A stretch of 64,000 nucleotides of DNA from Mangrovivirga cuniculi (GCF_005166025.1 NZ_CP028923.1:2296001-2360000), one strand, 5' to 3'. Counted from the first letter of the stretch, positions 10,215-19,292 are shown. Numbers and translations are program-made. Notes: a model not told the origin generated them from the sequence alone.

Positions 10215-10537
10215 GGACAATGTCTGCAATTGTTCTTGCAGCAATATCCTTTTTTCAAATGAAAATATTCTGTAAAAACCATTAATCCATTTTCAAGATA
10301 ATAGTCTAAATTTTCTAAAAGTTTTTTCTTATTCCATTTAGGATCTTTAAGGATATTGTCTATCTGACCGGCTTTTATTAGCTCTATTTTTAGTTCTAAT
10401 TCTTCTTTAGAGCATTTTCCACAAGTATTTGATTCTGATTTCAATTCTTCTTTAATATCGTTTACTAGATAATTTTGAGAATCTGTAATTAAATAACTAC
10501 CACACCTACTACAAACTTGATTAGTCATTAGCGACAA
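10205..10537 (-). CDS. Small cysteine-rich protein with C-terminal DUF5522-like motif
   Basis: The 110-residue protein has a CxxC pair near its start (CSRCG), a second CxxC (CGKC) near residue 39, and ends with YCCKNNCRHCPYN preceded by NGLMVFTEYFHLKKG. That C-terminal block matches my memory of the DUF5522 family of small Bacteroidota proteins. The three cysteine clusters suggest metal, probably zinc, binding. No function is known to me. A second in-frame ATG three codons later (10528) could be the true start. It overlaps the convergent neighbour by ten bases at its 3' end. Confidence 0.65.
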   Translation of the reverse strand: MSLMTNQVCSRCGSYLITDSQNYLVNDIKEELKSESNTCGKCSKEELELKIELIKAGQIDNILKDPKWNKKKLLENLDYYLENGLMVFTEYFHLKKGYCCKNNCRHCPYN

Positions 10538-10569
10538 TAAATATTTGCTTCAAAAGTATCTAATAATTT

Positions 10570-11397
10570 TTATTCCAACCTAATTAATTCAATATCCGGT
10601 TGAAACAAAGTAAAAAAACCAAGACCATTTATCACATTACTATTATAATTGATAGGTTCAGACAATTCATCAATTAAGATTAATCTTTGACTATCTTTTT
10701 GTTTTAAATAATCAAAATAATTTTTTTCAATATTAGATAGAGATACTAATATGGTATCTTCTGAGGCAAAGTCTTCAAAAGGAATGATAAAAGAACTGGA
10801 AATAATATGTTCAGATGAATCTGTATTGTCTTCAATTAGTTCAACATAAGGAGATTTAAGCAAGTAATAATCTGAAGTTACCCGCTGAACATTTATCATA
10901 TAAAAATTTTTACCCAACGGATCGTTAATTGTATATTCAATATTAAGAAGAGTATCAAATTCTGTGTATAGCAATGAAGTTTCAAGTTCTGAAAAACTAA
11001 TTTTTTCCATTAAAATAGAATTAGCTTTAACAGTATCACTAGTATAAGGATCCGGAAAGCTTAATTTGTATTCGTTACCAGGTTTTCCCGGGATTTCAGG
11101 ATTAAAGTAAATCCCGTCAACATATTCCGTTAGAAGAAATTGCTGTTCATCAGTTGTTATTGTGATTTCTAAATCTTCTATTAAAAGTGATTCGATAAGT
11201 GAATCAATATTGTCATTTGAAACCCTGGATTCAACTGTAAAGTTTTGAGTTACTATCAGATTGAGAAAAGTTCCATCGAAATTAACTGTCGTAATTACTG
11301 GTTGTTTTTTAAGAGGTGGTATATTGTCCACCTCCAGCGGTTCTGGTAAACAACCCTGAATTAAAATTATTGATATGATGAAAATTAATATTCTCAT
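10570..11397 (-). CDS. DUF4249-type lipoprotein, partner of the adjacent TonB receptor
   Basis: This 275-residue protein begins with a lipoprotein signal peptide whose lipobox cysteine is residue 16 (IQGCLPE). The mature part is beta-rich and resembles the DUF4249 family, which in Bacteroidota is typically encoded next to a TonB-dependent receptor with a carboxypeptidase-like N-terminal domain. Exactly that gene is immediately upstream (one base between stop and start). By analogy it would be a surface or periplasmic lipoprotein assisting the receptor, but its ligand is not known. Confidence 0.75.
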   Translation of the reverse strand: MRILIFIISIILIQGCLPEPLEVDNIPPLKKQPVITTVNFDGTFLNLIVTQNFTVESRVSNDNIDSLIESLLIEDLEITITTDEQQFLLTEYVDGIYFNPEIPGKPGNEYKLSFPDPYTSDTVKANSILMEKISFSELETSLLYTEFDTLLNIEYTINDPLGKNFYMINVQRVTSDYYLLKSPYVELIEDNTDSSEHIISSSFIIPFEDFASEDTILVSLSNIEKNYFDYLKQKDSQRLILIDELSEPINYNSNVINGLGFFTLFQPDIELIRLE

Positions 11398-11398
11398 T

Positions 11399-13696
11399 TC
11401 AAAATGTTGCGTTAAAAGTTAATGATGGTAGAAAACCCAATAGCCCTGGCTGTTCATATTTATACTTTTCACTTTTTGTATCATAAACTACATCTATTGC
11501 GACCGGAGAAGTCCTGTTGTAGACATTATAAAGATTTAATTTAACCGACCAATCAAATTTATGCTTAGTTTCATGATCATATGTTAAGCTCAGGTCTAAC
11601 CTGTGACTATCATTTAGTTTGACACTGTTTCTATCGGGATATTGAGGTGTAAGGCTAACTCCTGTCGAGGAAGAATTTACCATTGCATAATATCCCAGGA
11701 TAGGAGTAAAGCGTGCACCACTTAAGTATTCCCATAGTACTGAGACCGACCATCTTTCATTAAATGTATATTGATTTAACAAAATCAAATTATGCCGACG
11801 ATCATATCTTGATCGGAAAGTTTTGCCTTTATTAATCTCATCGAAATTTCTATTAGACCAGGATAATGTATAGGATAAATTGCCCAGCCATTTCCCTTCA
11901 TTTTTTTGAACAAACAATTCCCATCCATACGAATACCCAATACCCTGAATCAATTTTGATTCAAAATCATTGCTTAATGTTAAATTAGTTCCTTCCTCAA
12001 ATTCTATGAGATTTTTCATGTACTTATAAAATACTCCGGACTTTACTATAAACGGTAGACTCTCAGGATTCCATGTCGCTCCCAGAGTGAATTGATCTGA
12101 TTTCTGAGGTTTAATTGATTTGGTAACAGGATACCATAAATCAGTTGGTAAAGTGAATGCATTGCTCGAAACCCGATGTAGATACTGAACCATTCTGGAA
12201 TATGACAGGTTCAATGTGATTTTATTATTAACGAGATAGTTAAGACTAAATCTTGGCTCGGGATTAAAATAGAATATGTTTTTAGATAATATAATATTGC
12301 TTAACCTTAATCCCAGATCAACTTTTAGCCTGTTAAATCTGTATTCACCTGTACCGTAAACCGACCATTCCGGTACTTCTCTTGATTTGCCGTTTGAAGA
12401 AGGGATAAAGTCAGAAATTTCTCCTGAAGTGTTTAATAAATTTGGTGATATATCATGATTGATTATTTCATAGCCAAATTCTGTTTTTATTTTATTATTG
12501 AATGAATAAATCAGATTATGTTTAATTCCATATTCTTTGATATCTGAGACAGCTGAAAGTGAGTTATCTTCAAATTGACTATTAATTTTATATTTGAACT
12601 CAGTATAATATATATTAAGTATACTGAATAATTTTTGATTTAGATCACCTTTGATTGATAGGGTATGTGTGAAATTTTGAAGAACAAAATCAGTTTTATT
12701 AGTTGATGATGTATCATTTCTGTTTCTTCTTAAGTTCATAATATCTTCGCCCATATAAAAATGATACTGAGCAGAGAATCTTTTATTTATATTAAAATCA
12801 AGCTGAGCATTAACATCGGTGAAATAATAAGGTACCTCTGATGAAAATGCTTTGGCTAATTGATCGATATAAGTTCTTCTTACAGCACCCATAAAACTTA
12901 ATTTCTTTTTAATTACCGGTCCTTCAGCTTTTAAAGAAGTTGAAACGGTGCCAACATTGAGATTATAATTCCATTCTGATGTATCTGATTTCTTTGAGTT
13001 TATGGCAATTATTGAAGAAAGTCTTCCCCCATAATTAGCCGGGAAGCCTCCGGTGTGCATCGTTACATCACCCAACACATCAGGGTTGAAAACGGAAAGA
13101 AATCCAAATAGGTGACCGGTTATAAAAACTGGGGCTCCGTTAAAAATTATTAGGTTTTGGTCAGCATCACCGCCTCTGACAAAAAGATCAGGAGACCCTT
13201 CAATTCCTTTAACTGTACCGGGTAGAATAGTTAATGATTTTATGATGTCGGCTTCTCCCGAAATACTAGGAAGATTTTTGATTTGCTGAGCATTGATTGA
13301 GTATTGATTATTGGAAATTGTGTTTATAAACTGTTTTTTATTTATCCTGTCAGCAATGACCGAAATCTCTTCAAGATTTGTGTTTAAGGGTTCCAGGTAT
13401 ATATTGATATCTTTTCTCTTTATTAAATCCTTTATCACTAATAACTTTCTGGAATATCCAATTGATGATATTATAATTGAATCTTCGGGAGACTCGAACT
13501 CCAGTTTAAAATCACCATTTAAGTCACTTGTCGTTCCTTTTTCAGATTTTATTAAGCGAATATGTGTATAAGGTACAGGAGTATTGGAGTTTTTGTCAAT
13601 TATTTTACCTTTTACAAAAGATTCCTGAGCATACAATAAAGAATTGATGCCGGATAAGATAATTACAAAAATGAGGAAGCGACCAATGTATCCCAT
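11399..13696 (-). CDS. TonB-dependent outer-membrane receptor with carboxypeptidase-like regulatory domain
   Basis: The 765-residue protein has a signal peptide (about residues 1-23, ending LLYAQ), a carboxypeptidase-like beta-sandwich domain at about 25-110, a plug domain at about 115-235 containing LFVRGGDADQNLIIFNGAPV, and a long beta-barrel ending in an aromatic residue (NATF). Such receptors import large or scarce substrates through the outer membrane using TonB energy. The substrate cannot be predicted. It is shorter than typical SusC proteins and is paired with a DUF4249 lipoprotein rather than SusD, which is a common smaller arrangement. Transcription probably runs from this gene into the lipoprotein gene. 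Confidence 0.85.
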   Translation of the reverse strand: MGYIGRFLIFVIILSGINSLLYAQESFVKGKIIDKNSNTPVPYTHIRLIKSEKGTTSDLNGDFKLEFESPEDSIIISSIGYSRKLLVIKDLIKRKDINIYLEPLNTNLEEISVIADRINKKQFINTISNNQYSINAQQIKNLPSISGEADIIKSLTILPGTVKGIEGSPDLFVRGGDADQNLIIFNGAPVFITGHLFGFLSVFNPDVLGDVTMHTGGFPANYGGRLSSIIAINSKKSDTSEWNYNLNVGTVSTSLKAEGPVIKKKLSFMGAVRRTYIDQLAKAFSSEVPYYFTDVNAQLDFNINKRFSAQYHFYMGEDIMNLRRNRNDTSSTNKTDFVLQNFTHTLSIKGDLNQKLFSILNIYYTEFKYKINSQFEDNSLSAVSDIKEYGIKHNLIYSFNNKIKTEFGYEIINHDISPNLLNTSGEISDFIPSSNGKSREVPEWSVYGTGEYRFNRLKVDLGLRLSNIILSKNIFYFNPEPRFSLNYLVNNKITLNLSYSRMVQYLHRVSSNAFTLPTDLWYPVTKSIKPQKSDQFTLGATWNPESLPFIVKSGVFYKYMKNLIEFEEGTNLTLSNDFESKLIQGIGYSYGWELFVQKNEGKWLGNLSYTLSWSNRNFDEINKGKTFRSRYDRRHNLILLNQYTFNERWSVSVLWEYLSGARFTPILGYYAMVNSSSTGVSLTPQYPDRNSVKLNDSHRLDLSLTYDHETKHKFDWSVKLNLYNVYNRTSPVAIDVVYDTKSEKYKYEQPGLLGFLPSLTFNATF

Positions 13697-13758
13697 TCGT
13701 AAAGATTTAAAAGTAAAAGGTCAGGCATAAAGGTTAGGTCTTATTAATAATTTAACAC

Positions 13759-13789
13759 AAAAAAAGGGCAACTGATAACAGCTACCCTT
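13759..13789 (-). terminator. Rho-independent terminator after the thioredoxin gene
   Basis: On the minus strand an 11-pair stem (AAGGGTAGCTG with CAGTTGCCCTT, two wobble pairs) with a four-base loop is followed by a run of seven T. It lies about 20 bases downstream of the thioredoxin-fold gene's stop and separates it from the receptor operon. Confidence 0.8.
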
Positions 13790-13808
13790 ATATATTTTTA
13801 TTGGACTT

Positions 13809-14288
13809 TTAATTACTTCCTTGTTGTGGATTGTTCTGACCTAATTTCATTTCGTCAAGCTTTTTCAAAACATCCATGAATTCATTAGCCTTTCTGAATC
13901 CCGGGACAGGAAATATAGTTGTCATTTTTTCGTCCATGAAAACAATAGTAGGATATGAATTTACCTTAAAAGATCTAGCAAGACCAACACCACTGGCTTG
14001 TTGGCCCATAAAATTGAACGTTTCCTGGCTTTCGGCATCCAGTTTTACTGCGTAAAAGTTTTCATTGACGTATTCTACAACATCAGGATCAGAAAATGTT
14101 TTCTTATCCATTACTTTACACCATCCACACCAATCAGTATAGACGTCAAAGAATATTTTTCTGGGTTCTTCTTTTACTTTAGCCTCAAGTTGTTCCGGAG
14201 TGAGCCAGTTTATTTCTGTATCCTGAGCAAAAAGGCTATTTATATTAAAAGTAATTGTTATTGCAAATAGACTAAATAGTATTTTCAT
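13809..14288 (-). CDS. Exported thioredoxin-fold protein (WCGWCK active site)
   Basis: This 159-residue protein has an N-terminal signal peptide (about residues 1-21, ending LFAQ) and a thioredoxin-like active site DWCGWCKVM with cysteines 54 and 57. Downstream lies the cis-proline region NSYPTIVFM. This resembles the periplasmic thioredoxin_7/DUF255-like group that reduces or oxidises disulfides in envelope proteins. The partner proteins cannot be deduced from the neighbours. A terminator follows it and the Hpt gene lies 56 bases upstream on the same strand. Confidence 0.82.
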   Translation of the reverse strand: MKILFSLFAITITFNINSLFAQDTEINWLTPEQLEAKVKEEPRKIFFDVYTDWCGWCKVMDKKTFSDPDVVEYVNENFYAVKLDAESQETFNFMGQQASGVGLARSFKVNSYPTIVFMDEKMTTIFPVPGFRKANEFMDVLKKLDEMKLGQNNPQQGSN

Positions 14289-14343
14289 GTTATAATAATT
14301 TGTTGTTATAACGGCTATAGTTCAAAAAAGATACCAAAGAAAG

Positions 14344-14706
14344 TCAGATTCCCTGGAGTAAAGTAAGTTTTTTCTTGATTTCTTCAATTATTACCGGTTC
14401 TATAGCAATAATTTCTTCAATTTCTCCAATTACAGAGTCAAGTTCGCCACCATCTGCCAGGTGATCCTGTACTTTTTTTGCCAGGTCTCCAAAATGATCT
14501 GATCCAAGGGTATAAAAAGTAGGTTTTATTTTATGAACAGCTTGTTTTGAAGCTTCCGAATCCTTTTTTTCAAGAGCTGTTTTTATTTCCCTGGTAATCT
14601 TAGGTATTTCCTGAATGGAAATATTAAGGATTTCTTTTGTAAAATCAGGATCCTGATATGCTATTTTTCTTACCTGGTTTAAATCGATTAACTCTTTATC
14701 AGCCAT
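14344..14706 (-). CDS. Hpt-domain phosphotransfer protein
   Basis: The 120-residue, all-helical protein carries the Hpt signature QAVHKIKPTFYTLG with the phosphorylatable histidine at residue 58, followed by a conserved later helix. It is a stand-alone histidine phosphotransfer domain that would pass phosphate between a hybrid kinase and a response regulator. No kinase lies next to it: its neighbours are a thioredoxin gene and a metal transporter permease. The receiver-kinase protein at 28857-29993 lacks an Hpt domain and could be a partner, but that is speculation. Confidence 0.8.
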   Translation of the reverse strand: MADKELIDLNQVRKIAYQDPDFTKEILNISIQEIPKITREIKTALEKKDSEASKQAVHKIKPTFYTLGSDHFGDLAKKVQDHLADGGELDSVIGEIEEIIAIEPVIIEEIKKKLTLLQGI

Positions 14707-14748
14707 TTAACTTTAGTTTTTTACAAATTACAAATTTTATTAAAATTC

Positions 14749-15615
14749 TCATTCGCTTTCTGACATTATAACCCGCTTATTATATTGATTAGAAATATAA
14801 AATACCAATAAAAAGATTGTACCACTTACTGTTATCATCGCACCTGCTACAGAAACATTGAGCAGGAATGCCAGGTAATACCCTAATATTGAAGTCATTA
14901 AGGCAATAATTGTTGTGTAAATAAGCATTTTATTAAACCTTTCTGTGATTAAATAAGCAGTGGCAGGTGGAATAATTATTAATCCAACTACTAAAACAGC
15001 ACCAACAGATTCGAAACTTGAAACAGCAGTGTAACTTACAAGACCCATCAATACATAATGCCAGACAATGGGTTTTATTCCAACAGATTCTGCAAAATCA
15101 GGATTAAATGATGTAATTAGAAGTTCCTTGTAAAAACTTAATACAATAATTATTACAATCAAAGAATTTAAACCGACTATCCATAGGGCAGTGGGGCCCA
15201 AATTAAGGCCACCTTCTGTTACCCAAACATTAAAAGGAATATAAATGATCTCTCCATACAAAACACATTGCTCATCTATGTCAACATCATCTGCAAATGC
15301 AGTAAGTAAAATTATACCAATTGCAAAAAGGAAAGTAAAGCTATAACCAATTGCTGCATCGACTGGTATTTTTCCTTTTCTGGTAAATACTTCTATCATA
15401 ATAGTCACAAAAACACCTATTACACCTGCACCTATCATCATGAAAATGTTTTCCCTGCTGCCGGAAAGCATAAATGCAATTACAATTCCGGGCAGAACAG
15501 CATGGGAAATTGCATCACCGATCATGGCCATTTTTCTGAGTACAAGAAAACTACCTAGAATACCGCAATTAAACGCGACAAGGAAACCAACTGTTATAAT
15601 TATAAGTGCATCCAT
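14749..15615 (-). CDS. Metal ABC transporter permease (ABC-3 family), last gene of the operon
   Basis: The 288-residue protein is almost entirely hydrophobic, with about eight membrane segments, and has the permease block GDAISHAVLPGIVIAF near residue 33 typical of zinc/manganese/iron ABC-3 permeases (ZnuB, MntB, YtgD). Its ATG overlaps the stop of the permease-repressor fusion by one base, so it is cotranscribed. It should form a heterodimeric channel with that fusion protein. Metal choice cannot be read from the permease alone. The binding protein suggests manganese or iron. Confidence 0.88.
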   Translation of the reverse strand: MDALIIITVGFLVAFNCGILGSFLVLRKMAMIGDAISHAVLPGIVIAFMLSGSRENIFMMIGAGVIGVFVTIMIEVFTRKGKIPVDAAIGYSFTFLFAIGIILLTAFADDVDIDEQCVLYGEIIYIPFNVWVTEGGLNLGPTALWIVGLNSLIVIIIVLSFYKELLITSFNPDFAESVGIKPIVWHYVLMGLVSYTAVSSFESVGAVLVVGLIIIPPATAYLITERFNKMLIYTTIIALMTSILGYYLAFLLNVSVAGAMITVSGTIFLLVFYISNQYNKRVIMSESE

Positions 15616-16910
15616 TAGATATTCTTTTTTCTAGGGATTTTAGCTTCATGTGGGTCAGCCTCAGGGTAATCAAGAAGCTTATCCAGCTTTGCCTCCAGTT
15701 CAGGAGTCAGTACATGCTCTATCGCTTCAGCATCATCATGGACATGGTCTGGAGCAATATTAAGATAGGTGGCCAGATAGGCCTCCCATAGTCTGTGTAA
15801 TCGGACAATACGTTGTCCTTCTTCAACACCTTTCTTAGTAAGTTGTATTTGGTTATTTATTAAGTATTCCAAATAATTATTCTTGTATAGCTTATTTAGC
15901 TTATTAAAAAACTCTTTATTACTTAACGAATATCTTTTAGCTGCTTCATATTTATCAATGCTGCATTGAATGTTTCCTTTCTTTTCACAGATCTTATAAA
16001 GTAGTTTCAGGATATTTTCATTATGAATTTTTTGTTTGTTTTTTCTTTGATTGAACCATTTACTGATTATTCCGGTCTGAGGTGCAATTAAAAAAGATAT
16101 TAGTGCGATGACACTTAATACGACAACAACCCATGGCCCTGTAGGCATTTGAGGAGCAGAGTAGGAGATAAGTACTCCAATTCCACCACCTAAACCGGCG
16201 ATCAATGAAGAGATGATCAGTAATTTATTAATATTGTTGGTCCAGAACCTTCCTGCAGCAGCAGGAGTTATCACTAAAGCGGACATTAAAACCACACCTA
16301 CGGCTTGTATTCCCGATACTATTGCCATTACATAGAGTCCGGTCATAATTTTATTGATCATCGAAACATTCATTCCGGAGGTATGAGCAAAATCTTCATC
16401 GAAAGAGATAATCGTAAATTCTTTTTTCATCAATAAAACGACAATAATAATTATAACAGAAAGCCCGATAAATAAATTGATATCTTTCTGAACCAGGGTC
16501 GCCGCTTTACCAAAAATAAAATCCTCTAATCCACTTTGTCCTGCATGACCTGATTGCTGAATGTAAGTCAGTAAGACAATCCCAATTCCAAAGAAAAAAG
16601 TTAATACGAACCCGATTGCCGTATCCTTGCTGATTTTAGGATGTTCCGACAATTTGACCACAAGATATTGAGAGATTATTCCCGATATAAAAGCCCCGGT
16701 TAACAAAACAGGCAATGATTTTATTTCGATTAGCATAAAAGCAATCGCCACACCCGGTAAAACTGAGTGGGAAATAGCATCTCCGATAAGTGCTTTTTTC
16801 TGTAAATAGGCAAAGCAACCGATCAGCCCGGCAGAGAAACTCAATAAAATACACCCCCATAAAACATATTGGAGATTCGGGTCTTTCAGAAATGATAGAA
16901 ATTCAATCAT
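15615..16910 (-). CDS. Metal ABC permease fused to DtxR-like repressor (YtgCR-like)
   Basis: Residues 1 to about 285 form an ABC-3 permease with the block GDAISHSVLPGVAIAF. Residues about 295-431 form a winged-helix plus metal-binding dimerisation domain of the DtxR/MntR type: RLHRLWEAYL and HVHDDAEAIEHVL correspond to the metal-ligand helices of DtxR. This architecture is known from Chlamydia YtgCR, where the repressor half is released by cleavage and controls the operon. The neighbouring gene order also matches ytgABCRD. A separate DtxR protein heads the same operon. Whether cleavage occurs here is unknown. Confidence 0.88.
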   Translation of the reverse strand: MIEFLSFLKDPNLQYVLWGCILLSFSAGLIGCFAYLQKKALIGDAISHSVLPGVAIAFMLIEIKSLPVLLTGAFISGIISQYLVVKLSEHPKISKDTAIGFVLTFFFGIGIVLLTYIQQSGHAGQSGLEDFIFGKAATLVQKDINLFIGLSVIIIIVVLLMKKEFTIISFDEDFAHTSGMNVSMINKIMTGLYVMAIVSGIQAVGVVLMSALVITPAAAGRFWTNNINKLLIISSLIAGLGGGIGVLISYSAPQMPTGPWVVVVLSVIALISFLIAPQTGIISKWFNQRKNKQKIHNENILKLLYKICEKKGNIQCSIDKYEAAKRYSLSNKEFFNKLNKLYKNNYLEYLINNQIQLTKKGVEEGQRIVRLHRLWEAYLATYLNIAPDHVHDDAEAIEHVLTPELEAKLDKLLDYPEADPHEAKIPRKKNI

Positions 16911-16914
16911 CTGA

Positions 16915-17691
16915 TTATTTTTCTCTTTGTGGCATTTGATTTTTACTTAATATCTGTCCGACTTCATTGAGCAGGGTTAATTTCCCTCCATATGTGTCAT
17001 TGAGATTCTTTTCTATGAATACATCCTGTGTTTTTCCGCATGCTACAAGACGTTGATTTAGCATCATTACCCAATCGAAAAAATCCATTACAGTTTGAAG
17101 GTCGTGATGAACGACTATTACAGTTTTTCCCTGTTCTCCCATTTCCTTCATTAGTTCCAGTATCGCTTTTTCGGTAGAAGCATCGACCCCTGCAAAAGGT
17201 TCATCCATTAAGTATATATCTGCATCCTGAATCAATGCCCGGGCAATAAAAACCCTTTGTTGCTGCCCACCACTTAATTGAGAAATTTGTCTGTCCCGGT
17301 ATTGATACATATCGACTTTCTCCAGGGCCTGTTTTGCTTTTTCTCTATCACTTTTTCCGGGATTTTTAAATAGTCCGATCTTTTTGTACCAGCCCATTAA
17401 CACCACATCAAATACTGTGACCGGAAACTGCCAGTCTACCGATTCACGTTGCGGCACATAAGCAACTCTTTCACGTACTTCGTCCAGGGGTTTATCAAAG
17501 AATAGGATTCTACCACTCGCAGGCTTTAGAAGCCCCATCATTGCTTTAATTAATGTGCTTTTACCCGCACCATTAGGGCCTATAATTCCAATTATCTTTC
17601 CGGCAGGAAGATGGGCATCGATATTCCATAAAACCGGTTTACGATTATATGCAACTACCAGGTCGTGTATTTCAACTGCAGTTTTATTCAT
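16915..17691 (-). CDS. Metal ABC transporter ATP-binding protein
   Basis: This 258-residue ABC ATPase has Walker A GPNGAGKST near residue 37, the signature LSGGQQQRVFIARAL near 138 and Walker B DIYLMDEPFAGVDA near 158, followed by a switch histidine (VVHHDL). It is the energising subunit for the two permeases downstream. It overlaps the binding-protein gene by four bases (ATGA) and ends four bases before the fusion permease, so translation is likely coupled. Family members of this branch transport zinc, manganese or iron. Confidence 0.9.
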   Translation of the reverse strand: MNKTAVEIHDLVVAYNRKPVLWNIDAHLPAGKIIGIIGPNGAGKSTLIKAMMGLLKPASGRILFFDKPLDEVRERVAYVPQRESVDWQFPVTVFDVVLMGWYKKIGLFKNPGKSDREKAKQALEKVDMYQYRDRQISQLSGGQQQRVFIARALIQDADIYLMDEPFAGVDASTEKAILELMKEMGEQGKTVIVVHHDLQTVMDFFDWVMMLNQRLVACGKTQDVFIEKNLNDTYGGKLTLLNEVGQILSKNQMPQREK

Positions 17692-18604
17692 TTCAGTGAA
17701 TTAACAATTGTGTTGACATTGTGTCTTACCATTCCTTCGTAAGTCCCTTCCGGAGTATCTTCTGCTCCCATTGCATCTGAAAAAAGGGTTCCCCCGATTT
17801 GAACATTATGTCCTTTCTCTTTGGATCCTTCAACTACAGCACGTAGACTTTTTTCAGAAACTGAACTTTCCACAAAAACAGCTTTAATTTTATTTTCAGT
17901 TATGTATTGGGTTAAGTTGGTTATATCTCGGATACCAGGTTCAGATCTTGTAGAAATTCCTTGTAATCCACGGACCTCGATATTGTATGCCTCACCAAAA
18001 TATCCGAAAGCATCATGAGCAGTGATCATAACTCGTTGCTTTTCAGGAATAGTAGATATCGATTGCTTAACCCATGCATCTAAAGCAGTAAGGGCTGCCA
18101 GGTAATCTTTCGCATTATTGAGATAATATTGCTCGTTTTTCTCATCAGCCTTTATCAGAGTGTTTGTAACCACGTTAACGGCTTGCTTCCAAAGTGAAAC
18201 ATCAAACCAAATATGCGGGTCATATACGCCTCCAAAGTCTTCACTTTCTTTTAGCAGAGATTTTTTTATCCCGGAAGAAACGGCGATCACAGGTTTGGAA
18301 TTGGCTATCTTTTCAAGTGTTTCCTGCATTTTTCCCTCGAGATGAAGGCCATTGTAAAATATGATCTCAGCTTCTCTCATTTTAGAAAGGTCATTTTGAG
18401 TAGCCTTATATAAATGGGGTCTACTCCGGGACCCATAAGGAATTGAGCGTTAACCTTTTCACCTCCTACATTTAAGACAATATCATAGATCATACCCGTG
18501 GTTGAAAGCACATTGATCTTATTACTGTTATCTTTTTTCTCAGTTTTACCACAGGAAAAAAGTAAGGCAGAAATAAAAAATAAAATTATTAATCGGTTAC
18601 CCAT
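17688..18604 (-). CDS. Metal-binding lipoprotein of the ABC importer (TroA/PsaA family), interrupted by one frameshift
   Basis: Two segments (18377-18604 and 17688-18380) form one protein of about 305 residues. It starts with a lipoprotein signal peptide (cysteine 18 in LLFSCGK). The break lies at a run of four C in the mRNA (18416-18419): one more C restores GPGVDPHLYKATQNDLSKM. The restored frame supplies the expected ligands: His in DPHLY, His in YDPHIWFDV, Glu in FVESSVSEK and Asp in FSDAMG. An H-H-E-D set is that of manganese/iron-type proteins such as PsaA rather than zinc-type ZnuA. It overlaps the upstream regulator gene by 16 bases. The frameshift is probably a sequencing indel. Confidence 0.85.
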
Positions 18605-19245
18605 ATATTTTCTGATACTTCTTTTGATACATTAATTTTTTGATCTCCATCAAGTAAAAGCTGCATTGAATTATCAAATTCAAGCTTGTCTATTGCTTTA
18701 AGAGGAGTACCAATTTTTATTCCCAGTTTGCTGCAATATTGCAGAAAGGCAGGATTATCATCTGAAACAGCTACAACTATCGCTTCATTTCCTTCCTCCA
18801 GATCTTTTAATAGTATTTTGGCTTTATCTTTTATAACTCCAAATTCATCTGGGATCGGATCCCCATGAGGATCGAAGCTAGGATAGCCCAGGAATTCATC
18901 AAGGCGTTTAATTAGTAGGGGAGACTTTATATGCTCCAATTGTTCTGCAACTTCGTGAACCTCATCCCAATTAAATTTTAAATTGTTTACAAGAAAGACT
19001 TCCCAAAGCCGATGCTTTCTTATGATCTTGAGCGCTTCCTTTTTGCCATCTTCTGATATATTTACTCCTTTATATCGCCGGTATTCTACTAACTCCTTCA
19101 CCGAAAGTTTTTTCAACATATCACTTACTGAAGCCGCTTTAGTTTGTAGTGATTCGGCAATTGAGTTTGTCGATACCTCATGCTCTCCACCAGAGGACAG
19201 GTGATAAATGGCTTTGAGGTAATTTTCTTCGGTGTAACTAAGCAT
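18589..19245 (-). CDS. DtxR/MntR-family metal-dependent transcriptional repressor
   Basis: The 218-residue protein has an N-terminal winged helix (YTEENYLKAIYHL, then IAESLQTKAASVSDMLKKL), a dimerisation domain with the ligand helices KHRLWEVFL and VHEVAEQLEH, and a C-terminal SH3-like FeoA region. Proteins of this family bind an operator when loaded with Fe or Mn and shut off uptake genes. It is the first gene of the metal transport operon and overlaps the binding-protein gene. A DtxR-type palindrome lies 32 bases upstream of its start, which suggests autoregulation of the whole operon. Confidence 0.9.
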   Translation of the reverse strand: MLSYTEENYLKAIYHLSSGGEHEVSTNSIAESLQTKAASVSDMLKKLSVKELVEYRRYKGVNISEDGKKEALKIIRKHRLWEVFLVNNLKFNWDEVHEVAEQLEHIKSPLLIKRLDEFLGYPSFDPHGDPIPDEFGVIKDKAKILLKDLEEGNEAIVVAVSDDNPAFLQYCSKLGIKIGTPLKAIDKLEFDNSMQLLLDGDQKINVSKEVSENIWVTD

Positions 19246-19276
19246 TTACTTAATGTTGTTTCTGTAAAAATATTAA

Positions 19277-19292
19277 TTTAGATTATCCTAAA
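19277..19292. promoter_or_regulatory. DtxR/MntR-type operator upstream of the metal operon
   Basis: The sequence TTTAGATTATCCTAAA is a 16-base imperfect palindrome (12 of 16 positions symmetric). It matches the general form TTTAGGnTAnCCTAAA known for DtxR/SirR/TroR-type boxes at all but one defined position. It sits 32 bases upstream of the dtxR-family gene start, where a promoter is expected, so it is the natural binding site for that repressor or for the repressor half of the fusion permease. Confidence 0.6.

Noticed and set aside
12612-12627. Palindrome-like ATTAAGTATACTGAAT
   Set aside because: It lies deep inside the TonB receptor coding sequence and is imperfect, so it is most likely chance.
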